Assembly (NCBI GenBank): GCA_031553875.1
Contig: JAVBKU010000026.1
Location: 1-64,000, forward strand
DNA length: 64,000 nt
DNA from: JAVBKU01 sp031553875
GTDB taxonomy: Bacteria; Bacteroidota; Bacteroidia; Bacteroidales; Rikenellaceae
Direction of reading: 5' to 3'
Shown: piece by piece, positions 8,368-17,341 of the stretch
Position numbering within the stretch: position 1 is the first letter of the stretch
Layout: each line of letters begins with the position of its first letter
The notes under the pieces: generated by a model
Seen by the model: the letters and a program-made list of their open reading frames with translations, nothing else
The model's database searches: none
Told to the model about the DNA's origin: nothing
Position numbers and translations under genes: made by a program

Positions 8368-9093
8368 CTAAAATACCTCCCTCAGGATAGATAATGACCT
8401 CACGCCGCTAATGGCGTCGAAGTGGTACCCGAAGAACTCCAGCACCCCCTCCATAAAGGCCACCCTCTGGGCGCGCGAAAGCTGCACTTCGCCGAGCCGG
8501 GCCGCATCCGTACTCCTCAGCCTGTCAAGCAGGGCGGCACTATCGGGGTCCATCACAAGCCTGTGAGGCGGCGGCGTGACGGTGAATTCACCGGTACGGA
8601 TGTCGAACCAGTCGCCCTCGCGGTAGTCGCCCCCGGGGAAAAATCCCAGGTATTCGGACAGTCTCACCAGGAACCATAGGTGGAAATTAGCCACACCCTC
8701 ATCCATGGTGTCGAGCGTTGCCACACTGTCGCATACGAAGGCGAAGAGCCGCTCGTTGGGCTCTATCTCGCGGATAAGGCGGTAGAGTACCTCGGCCATG
8801 AACATGGAGATCGTGCTCTTTCGGGCGTCGAACGGGAGGGATGAAAAAGGGAGGACATTGCGCACGTCCTTCATGTAGTGGAGCTCGGAGCGGGGATTGC
8901 TCGACCCCTCGAACTCGAGGATGAACATGGGTTGCAGGAGCGCCCCCTTGTTGCCGTGTCCACGGGTACTGCGCACCCCGCGGACTATGTAGCTCTGCCT
9001 GCCGCCGTGGGAGGTGTAGAGGTGGGCTATGAGCGACCTCTCGCCGTATTTTATGGTGTGGAGCACCACGCCCCGGGACTTATAGGCAGGCAT
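8368..9093 (-). CDS. recO: DNA repair protein RecO
   Basis: 241 residues. It is a recombination mediator that anneals ssDNA and loads RecA with RecR. The N-terminal OB fold (about 1-80) begins with the typical RecO start (Y.SRGVVLHTIKYGERSLIAHLYTS.GGR). A helical C-terminal domain follows. The zinc-finger cysteines of some RecO proteins are absent, as in other Bacteroidetes homologues. It has its own -7 element (9143-9150). A family B repeat separates it from rdgB. Confidence 0.93.
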   Translation of the reverse strand: MPAYKSRGVVLHTIKYGERSLIAHLYTSHGGRQSYIVRGVRSTRGHGNKGALLQPMFILEFEGSSNPRSELHYMKDVRNVLPFSSLPFDARKSTISMFMAEVLYRLIREIEPNERLFAFVCDSVATLDTMDEGVANFHLWFLVRLSEYLGFFPGGDYREGDWFDIRTGEFTVTPPPHRLVMDPDSAALLDRLRSTDAARLGEVQLSRAQRVAFMEGVLEFFGYHFDAISGVRSLSILREVF

Positions 9094-9142
9094 TATGGTT
9101 ATTTAATGGATTACACGAGTGTCTGGGAAAGTGTGCCGGATT

Positions 9143-9150
9143 CAAAGATA
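9143..9150 (-). promoter_or_regulatory. Promoter -7 element of recO
   Basis: TATCTTTG on the minus strand, 50 nt before the recO start. No clear TTTG is seen at -33. Confidence 0.5.
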
Positions 9151-9190
9151 AGTATTAACTCATAATCTTTTCGTCGTCGGAAATTAAAAA

Positions 9191-9342
9191 AATAATCCGC
9201 CGCTTCGGGCTTCTGCCGGAAATAGGTCTCGTGAGGGAGACCACCTGAGCTACCGTGTAGCGAGGGAAGCCTCCCGGAAGAGACCCCGGCAGAAGACGCG
9301 GCTAGACCTTTTGCCTACTTTTACGGCAATGGTAAAAGTAGG
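9191..9342 (-). repeat. Family B repeat, copy B1
   Basis: Complete core in minus orientation. The leading hairpin reads CCTACTTTTAC...GTAAAAGTAGG, a paired variant of the GC/GC and GG/CC versions in other copies. The apical hairpin reads GCTA...TAGC where other copies have GTTA...TAAC. It occupies most of the 320-bp recO-rdgB gap. Outside it I see only the recO promoter and an unremarkable stretch at 9343-9413. Confidence 0.85.
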
Positions 9343-9413
9343 TCGCCGAAGGCGAAGAAACCTATATGAACCCGTATTCTAATCTACGAAGATATTGTTA
9401 CCCCGTTCACTTA

Positions 9414-9992
9414 TTACTCTCTGCCTCTCAGGAACTCGGCCAACTTACGCACGGCCCTACCGCGGTGGCTGATGGCGTTCTTGTCTTCAAGGCTCATCTC
9501 GGCGAACGACATGTCGTAGCCGTCGGGCATGAAGATGGGGTCGTAGCCGAAGCCCTCGCCTCCCTGCCGCTCAAGCAAAATGGCGCCCTCGACCTTACCC
9601 TCGAAGATATACTCCTTGCCGTCTAAAATAAGGCATATGGACGTGCGGAACCTTGCGGCCCGGTCGCTCTTACCCTCCATATTCTTCAACAGGAGCGCCA
9701 TATTGGCCTCGTGGTCATGCCCGGGCCCGGCATAGCGCGCCGAGTAGACCCCGGGAGCTCCGTCCAGGGCGTCGACCTCGAGACCCGTGTCGTCGGCAAA
9801 GCAATCCATGCCGGTGCGCTCGTGGATGTAACGGGCCTTCTGGCGCGCGTTGCCGTCGAGGGTGTCGCTGTCCTCGGGAATATCCCCGGTAATGCCGTGC
9901 TCGCGGGGCGTGGAGAGTTCCACGCCTCCGCCGATGGCAGCCTCCACCTCCCGAAGCTTATGCAGGTTGCCTGTGGCGAAGATAAGTTTCAT
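9414..9992 (-). CDS. rdgB: Non-canonical purine NTP pyrophosphatase (RdgB/HAM1)
   Basis: 192 residues. It hydrolyses dITP, ITP and XTP to monophosphates and so cleans the nucleotide pool. It starts with the family motif FATGNLHKLREVEA and contains FADDTGLEVDALDGAPGVYSAR. The C-terminal GFGYDPIF...AEMSLEDKNAISHRG signature holds the catalytic Asp and base-binding residues. It follows hisIE by 10 bp on the same strand, so it is probably the distal gene of the his operon transcript. Confidence 0.96.
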   Translation of the reverse strand: MKLIFATGNLHKLREVEAAIGGGVELSTPREHGITGDIPEDSDTLDGNARQKARYIHERTGMDCFADDTGLEVDALDGAPGVYSARYAGPGHDHEANMALLLKNMEGKSDRAARFRTSICLILDGKEYIFEGKVEGAILLERQGGEGFGYDPIFMPDGYDMSFAEMSLEDKNAISHRGRAVRKLAEFLRGRE

Positions 9993-10002
9993 CGGGCAGA
10001 AA

Positions 10003-10605
10003 TTATTTATCCCTTGTCGCCAGTTCCTCCTCTATATCGGCGAGCGAATAGCCCTTGGATATGAGCAGCACGAGGTAGTGATACATCAGGTCGGACGCTT
10101 CGTATAGCATCGCCTTGTCGTCGCCGGCCACGGCTTCGATCACGGTCTCCACAGCCTCCTCGCCCACCTTCTGGGATATCTTGTTTACTCCCTTGTTGAA
10201 GAGCTTGGTGGTGTACGACCCTTCGGGCATCTCCTTATGGCGGCCCTGGAGCTTGTCCTGAAGGTAACCTATGAAGCCCTCGTTCTCGCGGCCGCCGAAG
10301 CAGCTCTTGGTGCCGTTGTGGCATGTAGGACCGATGGGCTTAACACGAATAAGGAGCGTGTCGTTGTCGCAGTCCTTGGCGATGGAACGCACGTTGAGGA
10401 AGTTGCCGCTGGTCTCGCCCTTTGTCCACAGGCGGCCCTTGGTGCGGCTGTAAAATGTCACCTTACCCTCGGCCACGGTCTTATTATAGGCCTCCTCGTT
10501 CATGTAGCCGAGCATAAGTACCTGCAACGTGCTGTCGTCCTGGATGACGACCGGGATCAGCCCTTCGCTCCCCTTGGAGGCGTCGAGCTCGCTGAATTTT
10601 ATCAT
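10003..10605 (-). CDS. hisIE: Bifunctional phosphoribosyl-AMP cyclohydrolase / phosphoribosyl-ATP pyrophosphatase
   Basis: 200 residues. It catalyses steps 2 and 3 of histidine synthesis. The N-terminal HisI domain (about 1-110) has FYSRTKGRLWTKGETSGN and the metal ligands in DCDNDTLL and PTCHNG..SCF. The C-terminal HisE domain (about 115-200) has KVGEEAVETVIEA and a helix ending MYHYLVLL. The fused form is usual in Bacteroidetes. Its ATG overlaps the hisF stop (ATGA), suggesting translational coupling. Confidence 0.97.
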   Translation of the reverse strand: MIKFSELDASKGSEGLIPVVIQDDSTLQVLMLGYMNEEAYNKTVAEGKVTFYSRTKGRLWTKGETSGNFLNVRSIAKDCDNDTLLIRVKPIGPTCHNGTKSCFGGRENEGFIGYLQDKLQGRHKEMPEGSYTTKLFNKGVNKISQKVGEEAVETVIEAVAGDDKAMLYEASDLMYHYLVLLISKGYSLADIEEELATRDK

Positions 10606-11357
10606 AGTCTGACTATTATATTCTGTTTACGTAATTCCTGTTTGAGATTCTCGATGGTCACCTCGCCGTAGTGGAAGATACTGGCGGCCAGAGCGGCATC
10701 GGCCTTGCCCTTGGTCAGCACGTCGGCGATGTCCTGTATGCTGCCCGCGCCGCCCGAGGCGATGATGGGAATGGAGAGGATGTCGGAGAGCTTGGCGAAT
10801 GTTTCGCACGGGTAACCGTTCTTGGTGCCGTCATGGTCCATAGAGGTGAAAAGTATCTCGCCCGCACCGCGATCCTGCGCCTCCTTGGCCCAGCTGAACA
10901 GCTCCTTGTCGGAGAACTTACGGCCTCCATGGGTCGTTACCACCCACTTGCCGTCGACGGTCTTGGCGTCGATGGCCACCACCACGAACTGGCTCCCATA
11001 GCGCGAAGCGATCCCCGAGATGACCTCCGGGTCGGCCACGGCGGCACTGTTGATCGACACCTTATCGGCTCCGGCGTCCAGCAGGCGCGCGGCGTCCTCG
11101 ATACTGCCGATGCCGCCCCCCACGGTGAAAGGTATGTTGATACGCTCGGCTATCTTGCTCACCAGGTCGACGAAGGTCTTGCGGCCCTCGTGCGTGGCGC
11201 TGATGTCGAGGTAGACCAGCTCGTCGGCCCCATCGCGGGCATATTTCGCCCCCATCTCCACGGGGTCGCCCACAGTTTGCAGACCCACGAAATTAATCCC
11301 CTTGACGGTGTTGCCGTCCTTGATATCGAGGCACGGTATTATCCTCTTTGCGACCAT
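10602..11357 (-). CDS. hisF: Imidazole glycerol phosphate synthase, cyclase subunit HisF
   Basis: 251 residues from the chosen start. It is a TIM barrel that with HisH makes IGP and AICAR. It has the catalytic Asp in IPCLDIKDG near residue 11 and the second in SMDHDGTKNGY. Phosphate-binding glycines are in GGGIGS and ASGGAGS. I chose Met at 11357 (MVAKRIIPC), the normal HisF start. An in-frame ATG at 11369, within hisA, would add MLKE. It ends in an ATGA overlap with hisIE. Confidence 0.96.
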   Translation of the reverse strand: MVAKRIIPCLDIKDGNTVKGINFVGLQTVGDPVEMGAKYARDGADELVYLDISATHEGRKTFVDLVSKIAERINIPFTVGGGIGSIEDAARLLDAGADKVSINSAAVADPEVISGIASRYGSQFVVVAIDAKTVDGKWVVTTHGGRKFSDKELFSWAKEAQDRGAGEILFTSMDHDGTKNGYPCETFAKLSDILSIPIIASGGAGSIQDIADVLTKGKADAALAASIFHYGEVTIENLKQELRKQNIIVRL

Positions 11358-11361
11358 TTCT

Positions 11362-12087
11362 TTAAGCATTTATATAGTTTTTCAGTTCATTGAATGTTAT
11401 TCTTCCTTCGTAGATAGCTTTGCCCACTATGACGCTACGCAGACCCAGTGCGTCAAGCCTCTCGATATCGGCCATGGAGCTGATGCCTCCGCTCACGGTG
11501 ATGTCGATAGCCTGGTATGTTTCCTGGAGGGCGGTATACATCTCGAACGAGGGGCCCTGGAGCATCCCGTCCTTGGAGATGTCGGTGCATATCACCTGCG
11601 AGAGGCCCTTACCGGCAAAGAGGCAGATAAGGGTGTCGATATCCATGTCGGAATCTTCCTTCCATCCGTTGATGGATATCTTGCCTCCCCTGACGTCGGC
11701 CCCGAGGATAAGTTTCTTGCCTCCGAACCGTTCGAGCCACGCTGAGAACAACTCCGGTGACTTCACCGCCACGCTGCCGCAGATGGCTCTCTTGGCCCCG
11801 GCGTTGAACACCTCCTCCAGAGCTTCGGCGCTCTTGATACCTCCGCCGTACTGTATGTCGAGCGAGGTGCGCGAGGCGATCCTCTCCAGCACCGGCAGGT
11901 TGACCGGCCGCGAGGCTTTGGCCCCGTCGAGATCGACCAGGTGGAGCCTCTTTACACCACACTCTTCGTATTTGAGAGCCACGTCGAGAGGGTCTTTGTA
12001 GTAGGATGTACGGCGGTCGTAGTCGCCCTGGGTCAGGCGCACCGCCTCGCCCCCTATCATATCTATGGCAGGTATTATCTCTATCAT
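11362..12087 (-). CDS. hisA: ProFAR isomerase HisA
   Basis: 241 residues. It is a TIM-barrel isomerase that opens the ribose of ProFAR (step 4). It has the catalytic Asp in IIPAIDMIGG (residue 9) and the second in CTDISKDGML. Phosphate-binding loops are QYGGGIKS and SGGISS. It overlaps hisH by ATGA at its start and abuts hisF at its end. Confidence 0.97.
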   Translation of the reverse strand: MIEIIPAIDMIGGEAVRLTQGDYDRRTSYYKDPLDVALKYEECGVKRLHLVDLDGAKASRPVNLPVLERIASRTSLDIQYGGGIKSAEALEEVFNAGAKRAICGSVAVKSPELFSAWLERFGGKKLILGADVRGGKISINGWKEDSDMDIDTLICLFAGKGLSQVICTDISKDGMLQGPSFEMYTALQETYQAIDITVSGGISSMADIERLDALGLRSVIVGKAIYEGRITFNELKNYINA

Positions 12088-12665
12088 AGGTTCAAAAAAT
12101 TCTTTAAAATCTGTTCGCCCACATCACCGCTCTTCTCGGGGTGGAACTGCGTGCCGTAAAAGTTGTCCCGGTTGAGCGCTCCACTGAAATCAATTCCGTA
12201 GTCGGTCACGGCCACGGTCTGCGGCCCAAGAGTGGGAGCGTAGGAGTGCACGTAGTAGACGTACGTCCCTTCAGCGATACCCTTGAATAACGGCGTACTC
12301 AGGCCGCTCACTGTATTCCATCCTATATGCGGCACCTTGAGCTTTGGGTCGGTGAATTTCTTCACCTGCGAATCGAATATCCCCATGCATTCGGTATCCC
12401 CCTCCTCGCTGCTACGACACATAAGCTGCACGCCTATGCATATCCCCAGCACGGGCTGGTTCAGCGAACGGATCACCTCCACCAGTCCCCTCTCCCTGAG
12501 CCGCGCCATGGCGCCTCCCGCCTCGCCCACTCCGGGGAGGATGACGTGGCTCGCCGCGCGTATCGCCCCGTGGTCGGAAGTCACCTCAAAGGAGGCTCCC
12601 AGACGCTTCAGGGCGTTCTTCACGGAACAGAGGTTGCCGGTAGAATAATCTATTATAGCTATCAT
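12084..12665 (-). CDS. hisH: Imidazole glycerol phosphate synthase, glutaminase subunit HisH
   Basis: 193 residues from the Met at 12665 (MIAIIDYSTGNL, the usual HisH start). The frame stays open further upstream into hisB, but that is not coding. It is a class I glutamine amidotransferase supplying ammonia to HisF. It has nucleophile Cys76 in GICIGVQLM and the His/Glu pair in FHPEKSGDVG near the C-terminus. ATGA overlaps at both ends (hisB before, hisA after) point to coupled translation. Confidence 0.97.
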   Translation of the reverse strand: MIAIIDYSTGNLCSVKNALKRLGASFEVTSDHGAIRAASHVILPGVGEAGGAMARLRERGLVEVIRSLNQPVLGICIGVQLMCRSSEEGDTECMGIFDSQVKKFTDPKLKVPHIGWNTVSGLSTPLFKGIAEGTYVYYVHSYAPTLGPQTVAVTDYGIDFSGALNRDNFYGTQFHPEKSGDVGEQILKNFLNL

Positions 12666-13807
12666 AAAACTCCCTTGCTCGAGGGTAATTCGTATTTGAA
12701 TGGGTTGCGTTCCACGGCCATCCTGAGCGCACGGGCGAAGGCCTTGAACACGCCCTCGATCTTGTGGTGCTCGTTGTCGCCTGTGGCGCTGATGTGCAGC
12801 GAACAGCGGGCGGCCTGCGCGAAGCTCTTGAAGAAGTGGGAGAACATCTCGGTAGGCACGTCGCCCACCATCTCCCTGCCAAACTCCACGCCCCACACGA
12901 ACTCTATCCTGCCCCCCAGGTCGAGCAACACCGTAGCGCTGCACTCGTCCATCGGCAAGGCGAAGCCGTAGCGGCCTATGCCACGCTTGTCGCCTAAGGC
13001 CTTCCTCAGCGCCTCGCCAAAAGCGATGCCCGTGTCTTCGATGGTGTGGTGTTCGTCCACCTCGAGGTCGCCCTTTACTTCGACCTCCATGCGGATACCG
13101 CTGTGGTGAGCTATCTGGTCGAGCATATGGTCGAAGAATTTGAGCCCTGTGGACACCTTCGACCCACTCCCCGCTCCGCCAGCCATATCACCGTCGAGGT
13201 CGAGAAAAAGCTTTATATCTGTCTCCTTGGTCTTACGCTCCACGCTTGCCGTACGTTCGCCCATGCGCAGGAATGCCCATATCTTGTTCCAGTCGTCTGT
13301 GATAAGGGCCACAACTTCGGGCTTCACTCCGCTCTTTGCGACCATAGCCTTCCCTTCGGCCTCGGGGCGGTAGAGTATTCCCTTAGATCCGAGGTTGGCG
13401 GCCAACTGCATATCGGTGATGCGGTCGCCTATAACGAAGCTCCCCGCAAGGTCGTAATCTCCGGAGAGGTATTTGCCGAACATCCCCGTACCCGGCTTGC
13501 GGTTGGGGCTGCCCTCCTCGGGGCGCGACGGGTCGATAAGCATGTCGTCGAAGCGTATGCCCTCGCCCTCGAGCGTGGAGAGCATCTTCTCCTGCGGCGC
13601 CGTAAAAGCCTCCGTGGGGAAGCTCGCCGTGCCCAGTCCGTCCTGGTTGGTAGCCATGACAAGCTCGAAATCGAGCGCGGCTATGCGCCCCAGGGCCGTG
13701 ATGGCACCCGGGCAGAACTCCAGCTTTTCGAGGCTGTCGACCTGCTCGTCTATTACCGGCTCTTTGATGATCGTACCGTCACGATCGATAAACAGGGCTT
13801 TTTTCAT
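12662..13807 (-). CDS. hisB: Bifunctional histidinol-phosphatase / imidazoleglycerol-phosphate dehydratase HisB
   Basis: 381 residues. It carries out two steps of the pathway. The N-terminal HAD phosphatase (about 1-165) has FIDRDGTII, the nucleophile Asp motif near residue 8. The C-terminal IGP dehydratase (about 185-381) has the manganese-binding FFDHMLDQIAHHSG and DEHHTIEDTGIAFGEAL. The fusion matches the enterobacterial and Bacteroidetes type. It follows hisC by 20 bp. Confidence 0.97.
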   Translation of the reverse strand: MKKALFIDRDGTIIKEPVIDEQVDSLEKLEFCPGAITALGRIAALDFELVMATNQDGLGTASFPTEAFTAPQEKMLSTLEGEGIRFDDMLIDPSRPEEGSPNRKPGTGMFGKYLSGDYDLAGSFVIGDRITDMQLAANLGSKGILYRPEAEGKAMVAKSGVKPEVVALITDDWNKIWAFLRMGERTASVERKTKETDIKLFLDLDGDMAGGAGSGSKVSTGLKFFDHMLDQIAHHSGIRMEVEVKGDLEVDEHHTIEDTGIAFGEALRKALGDKRGIGRYGFALPMDECSATVLLDLGGRIEFVWGVEFGREMVGDVPTEMFSHFFKSFAQAARCSLHISATGDNEHHKIEGVFKAFARALRMAVERNPFKYELPSSKGVL

Positions 13808-13827
13808 GGCAATTATTTTTGTTCTGT

Positions 13828-14853
13828 TTACAACACTTTCATTATCTCTATCAGGCGGTCATTCTCTGCGGGAGTTCCGACGGTGATACGCAGGCAACCC
13901 TCGCATCCAGTGATCTTCGAGCGGTCGCGCACGATGATACCCTCCTCGATAAGCTTATTATAAATCCCGCGAGGATCGTCGACCCTCACCAGCACGAAGT
14001 TGGCGTCGCTGGGGAACACCTTCCTTATCACGGGGCATCTCTCCAATTCCTTCAGCACCTTCACCCTCTGGGTTATTATCTCGTTCACCTGCTTCTCGAC
14101 ACTCTTACTGAGATGTTCGAGGGCGAGTTTCTGCGTAACGACGTTGATGTTATATGGGTACTTGACCCTCGTGAGCGTCGACACTATAGCCTCGCTCCCG
14201 AAAGCCAGACCGAGCCTCAGACCCGCCATGCCCCACGCCTTGGAGAAGGTCTGGAGGATTATCAGGCGATCGAATTCCGCGAGCCTGGGCAGGAAACCCT
14301 CGCCGCCGGTAAAGTCGATATAGGCTTCGTCGAGCACCACTATGCCCTCAAAGTTACGAATAATCTTTTCGACCACATTCGCAGGTATAACATTTCCCGA
14401 AGGATTGTTGGGCGAGCAGAGGAAGATGACCCTCGTATTCTCGTCGGTGGCGGCCAGCAGGCGGTCGGCGTCGATACCGAAATTCTCGTCCAACTGCACC
14501 TCGCGTATCTCCACGTCGTTGATGGCCGCCGCCACACGGTACATGCCGTAGGTGGGGGTAATGGTCACCATATTATGTATTCTCGGCTCACAGAACACCC
14601 TGAACACAAGGTCGATAGGCTCGTCGCTGCCGTTGCCGATAAATATATTTTTGGGCTCCACGCCCTTGATCTCGCCCACCCTCTTTTTCAACTCCTTCTG
14701 GTAGGGGTCGGGGTAACGGTTGACGCCGTTGTCGTAGGGGTTCTCGTTGGCGTCGATATAAATGCCGAGCTCACCCTGATACTCGTCCCTGGCGGTGGAG
14801 TATGGGGCAAGATTCTTTATGTTGGGCCTTATAAGGTCTTCTGCTTTTTTCAT
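13828..14853 (-). CDS. hisC: Histidinol-phosphate aminotransferase HisC
   Basis: 341 residues. It is a PLP-dependent class I/II aminotransferase. It has the NENPYD substrate region near residue 35, the PLP-phosphate motif NGSDEPID, CSPNNPSGN, and the Schiff-base Lys in QTFSKAWGMAGLRLG. It lies in the his operon after a 141-bp structured spacer that follows hisD. Confidence 0.97.
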   Translation of the reverse strand: MKKAEDLIRPNIKNLAPYSTARDEYQGELGIYIDANENPYDNGVNRYPDPYQKELKKRVGEIKGVEPKNIFIGNGSDEPIDLVFRVFCEPRIHNMVTITPTYGMYRVAAAINDVEIREVQLDENFGIDADRLLAATDENTRVIFLCSPNNPSGNVIPANVVEKIIRNFEGIVVLDEAYIDFTGGEGFLPRLAEFDRLIILQTFSKAWGMAGLRLGLAFGSEAIVSTLTRVKYPYNINVVTQKLALEHLSKSVEKQVNEIITQRVKVLKELERCPVIRKVFPSDANFVLVRVDDPRGIYNKLIEEGIIVRDRSKITGCEGCLRITVGTPAENDRLIEIMKVL

Positions 14854-14884
14854 CGCTTTGTTTTTTGACGTATTACTATCTTTT

Positions 14885-14951
14885 CAGGTCGCCCGGGCGA
14901 CCTGCGGCCTTGCGCCCATGGCGCTATGCGCCACGGGGGTGGGCGCAGGCC
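14885..14951 (-). other. Folded element in the hisD-hisC spacer
   Basis: A perfect 20-nt palindrome (14885-14904, CAGGTCGCCCGGGCGACCTG) is followed by a nested hairpin. The outer arms are GGCCT(T)GCGCCCA and TGGGCGCAGGCC (14906-14918 / 14940-14951), around TGGCGC-TAT-GCGCCA. There is no U-tract, so it is more likely an mRNA-stability or attenuating structure, or a small mobile palindrome, than a terminator. Confidence 0.5.
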
Positions 14952-14994
14952 GGGAGAACAGGAATATTTACTCTAAATCCCTGTCCATAACTCC

Positions 14995-16287
14995 TTATCC
15001 TTTTTTCTCTATCTCTTCAAGCCTCAGGCTCACGGCGTTGCGGTGGGCGTCCAACCCTTCCGCCGAAGCCATGGTCTCGATCATCGGGCCGATAGAGCGC
15101 AGCCCCTCGGGAGTGATCTCCTGATAAGTGATGCGCCTCATGTAGCTCTCGACGTTGACCCCGCTGAACGACCTCGCCCAGCCGTAGGTGGGCAGGGTAT
15201 GATTAGTCCCCGAGGCGTAGTCGCCTGCGCTTTCGGGCGAGTAATTGCCGATAAAGACGCTTCCCGCTGCGGTTATCTTGGCCGCCACCTCCCACGGAGT
15301 GTCCATGGAGATTATAAGGTGCTCGGCGGCGTAACCGTTGGCGAAGTCTATCATCTCGGCGATGTCGTCCATCACGATTATCCTGCTGTGTTCGAGCGAT
15401 TGCGAAGCGAGCGAAGCCCTCGGCAACGCCTTGAGCTGACCCTTCACTTCGGCCTCTACCCTCTCGGCTATCGAGCGCGAGGAGGTGAGGAGCATAGCCT
15501 GGCTGTCGGGACCGTGCTCGGCCTGGGACAGCAGGTCGGCGGCGACGAACTGCGGCAGGGCCGTATGGTCGGCCATAACGAGCACCTCCGAAGGCCCGGC
15601 GGGCATATCTATGGCCACGTCGGACACGCTCACCATCTGCTTGGCGGTGGTGACGTACTGGTTGCCCGGGCCGAATATCTTATCGACTTTGGCTATGGTC
15701 TGCGTACCGTAGGCCATGGCCCCTATGGCCTGAGCTCCACCGGCGCGGTAGATTTCAGTCACCCCGCACACGGCGGCGGCATATAATACTGCATCGGCGA
15801 TATCTCCCTTAGCACTCGCGGGCGAGCACATCACTATCTCTTTGCATCCCGCTATGCGCGCAGGAATAGCCAGCATCAGCACCGTAGAGAACAGCGGCGC
15901 GCTGCCGCCGGGAACGTATATCCCGACCCTGCTCATAGGCACCGCTTTCTGTACGCACCACACGCCCCGCATGGTTTCGACCTCGACGGACGTAGGATAT
16001 TGCGCAGCATGGAATTTCTCTATGTTTTTCGCTGCGGCGTCGATGGCATCCTTCAGCTCCTGGGGTACACGCCCGCAGGCCTCGGCCACTTCATTCTGCG
16101 ACACGGCCAGCACGGGCGATTTCACGCCGTCGAACTGCTCGGCGAATCGCACCAACGCGGCGTCGCCCTCGCCCTTGACGGCGCGCAGGATCTCCTCCAC
16201 GCGCCCGCCAATGAGGTTGTCGCCGCCGGCGGCCCGCTTCATCAGAGGGGCCCACTCGCGCCTGTCGGGATTGACGTATGTTTTCAT
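14995..16287 (-). CDS. hisD: Histidinol dehydrogenase HisD
   Basis: 430 residues. It is the NAD- and zinc-dependent four-electron oxidation of histidinol to histidine, the last step. It has the HisD signature from IDMPAGPSEVLVMADHTA through AADLLSQAEHGPDSQ (zinc and catalytic residues). The zinc-region SGTNHTLPTYGWARSFSGVNVESYMR is near the C-terminus. It follows hisG by 68 bp. Confidence 0.97.
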   Translation of the reverse strand: MKTYVNPDRREWAPLMKRAAGGDNLIGGRVEEILRAVKGEGDAALVRFAEQFDGVKSPVLAVSQNEVAEACGRVPQELKDAIDAAAKNIEKFHAAQYPTSVEVETMRGVWCVQKAVPMSRVGIYVPGGSAPLFSTVLMLAIPARIAGCKEIVMCSPASAKGDIADAVLYAAAVCGVTEIYRAGGAQAIGAMAYGTQTIAKVDKIFGPGNQYVTTAKQMVSVSDVAIDMPAGPSEVLVMADHTALPQFVAADLLSQAEHGPDSQAMLLTSSRSIAERVEAEVKGQLKALPRASLASQSLEHSRIIVMDDIAEMIDFANGYAAEHLIISMDTPWEVAAKITAAGSVFIGNYSPESAGDYASGTNHTLPTYGWARSFSGVNVESYMRRITYQEITPEGLRSIGPMIETMASAEGLDAHRNAVSLRLEEIEKKG

Positions 16288-16355
16288 ATCCTATGGTTTT
16301 TACTGCGAGGAAAACGGCTTTGATCAAACCCTCTCCCCGCGCGTTCCGGACACTC

Positions 16356-17207
16356 TTACCTTATCATTTTTTCGAGCGACAGCACGAGGATATCCTCGGC
16401 GCCGGCGGCCTTGAGCCTCTCGATCTTGTCCCACAGCTCGTTCTCGCGGATCACCACATGTATCGAGCTCCAACCCTCCTGCGCCAGGGGCAGTATGGTG
16501 GGGCTCTTCATCCCCGGGAGGATGGCTGTGACGTCGGCGATCTTGTCGTGCGGCAGGTTCATCAGCACGTACTTCATACCCTTGCTGCGCTCGATCGACT
16601 CGAAGCGGAACAACAGCTGGGCGAGGATGCGCCTCTTCTCTTCGCTGAGGCTCTTGTTAGAGATAAGCACCGCCTCGGAGAACATCACCTTTTCGACCTC
16701 CTTCAGGCCGTTGGACACAAGCGTGCCGCCCGAGCTCACGATGTCGAAGATGGCGTCGGCCATTCCCACCGAGGGAGCTATCTCCACCGAACCGGATATC
16801 TCGTGTATATCGGCCTTCACGCCCTCCTTCTCGAAGTAGCGGCGCAGGATCTTAGGGTATGAGGTGGCGATACGCTTGCCATTGAAATACGCCGGGCCGG
16901 GATACTCCTCACTCTTGGGCACGGCCAGCGAAATGCGGCACTTACCGAAGCCTAACTTGTGTACCAGGTCGATGTCCTGCTGTTTTTCCTCAACCTCGTT
17001 GAGGCCCACGATGCCTATATCGGCCACGCCCATAGCAACCGCGTGGGGGATATCGTCGTCGCGCAGGTAGAGCACCTCCAGGGGGAAGTCGTTGCACTGC
17101 GTGAGGAGTTTACGTTTGCTGGGCTCGACCTCCACGCCCGCCTCCAGAAGGAGTTCGAGGCTGTCTTCGTTGAGCCGTCCTTTGGCCTGAATAGCTATTC
17201 GTATCAT
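16356..17207 (-). CDS. hisG: ATP phosphoribosyltransferase HisG, long form
   Basis: 283 residues. It is the first, feedback-regulated step of histidine synthesis. It starts MIRIAIQAKGRLNEDS and has the PRPP-binding region ISGSVEIAPSVGMADAIFDIVSSGGTL. The C-terminal HisG_C allosteric domain (about 210-283, ending GAEDILVLSLEKMIR) marks the hexameric long form that needs no HisZ. It is the first structural gene of the operon, just downstream of the leader peptide and attenuator terminator. Confidence 0.97.
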   Translation of the reverse strand: MIRIAIQAKGRLNEDSLELLLEAGVEVEPSKRKLLTQCNDFPLEVLYLRDDDIPHAVAMGVADIGIVGLNEVEEKQQDIDLVHKLGFGKCRISLAVPKSEEYPGPAYFNGKRIATSYPKILRRYFEKEGVKADIHEISGSVEIAPSVGMADAIFDIVSSGGTLVSNGLKEVEKVMFSEAVLISNKSLSEEKRRILAQLLFRFESIERSKGMKYVLMNLPHDKIADVTAILPGMKSPTILPLAQEGWSSIHVVIRENELWDKIERLKAAGAEDILVLSLEKMIR

Positions 17208-17262
17208 ATCTTTTGATTTTATTGGTTTTCTTCGGGATGTTGTTTAATGGAGCCTTTTAAAC

Positions 17263-17292
17263 AAAAAAAGGCCTACCTCGACGGTAAACCTT
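17263..17292 (-). terminator. his operon attenuator (intrinsic terminator)
   Basis: On the minus strand AAGGTTTACC-GTCGA-GGTAGGCCTT forms a 10-bp stem with two G-U pairs, followed by T7. It lies 49 nt after the leader peptide stop and 55 nt before hisG. A competing 7-bp pairing (17320-17326 with 17291-17297, TTATTGT/ACAATAA) touches the base of its 5' arm and may act as antiterminator. Confidence 0.85.
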
Positions 17293-17341
17293 ATTGTTGC
17301 TTTATCATGTGTTGCCCAGACAATAACGCGCACCAAAAAGT

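Noticed and set aside
12666..12944. Extended HisH of 286 residues
   Set aside because: The extra N-terminus is the hisB coding sequence read in another frame; MIAIIDYSTGNL at 12665 is the normal HisH start and forms the ATGA overlap with hisB.
13046..14868. Plus-strand open frames of more than 300 codons opposite hisB and hisC
   Set aside because: Composition is that of reverse-complemented his genes, with no recognisable domain and no promoter.
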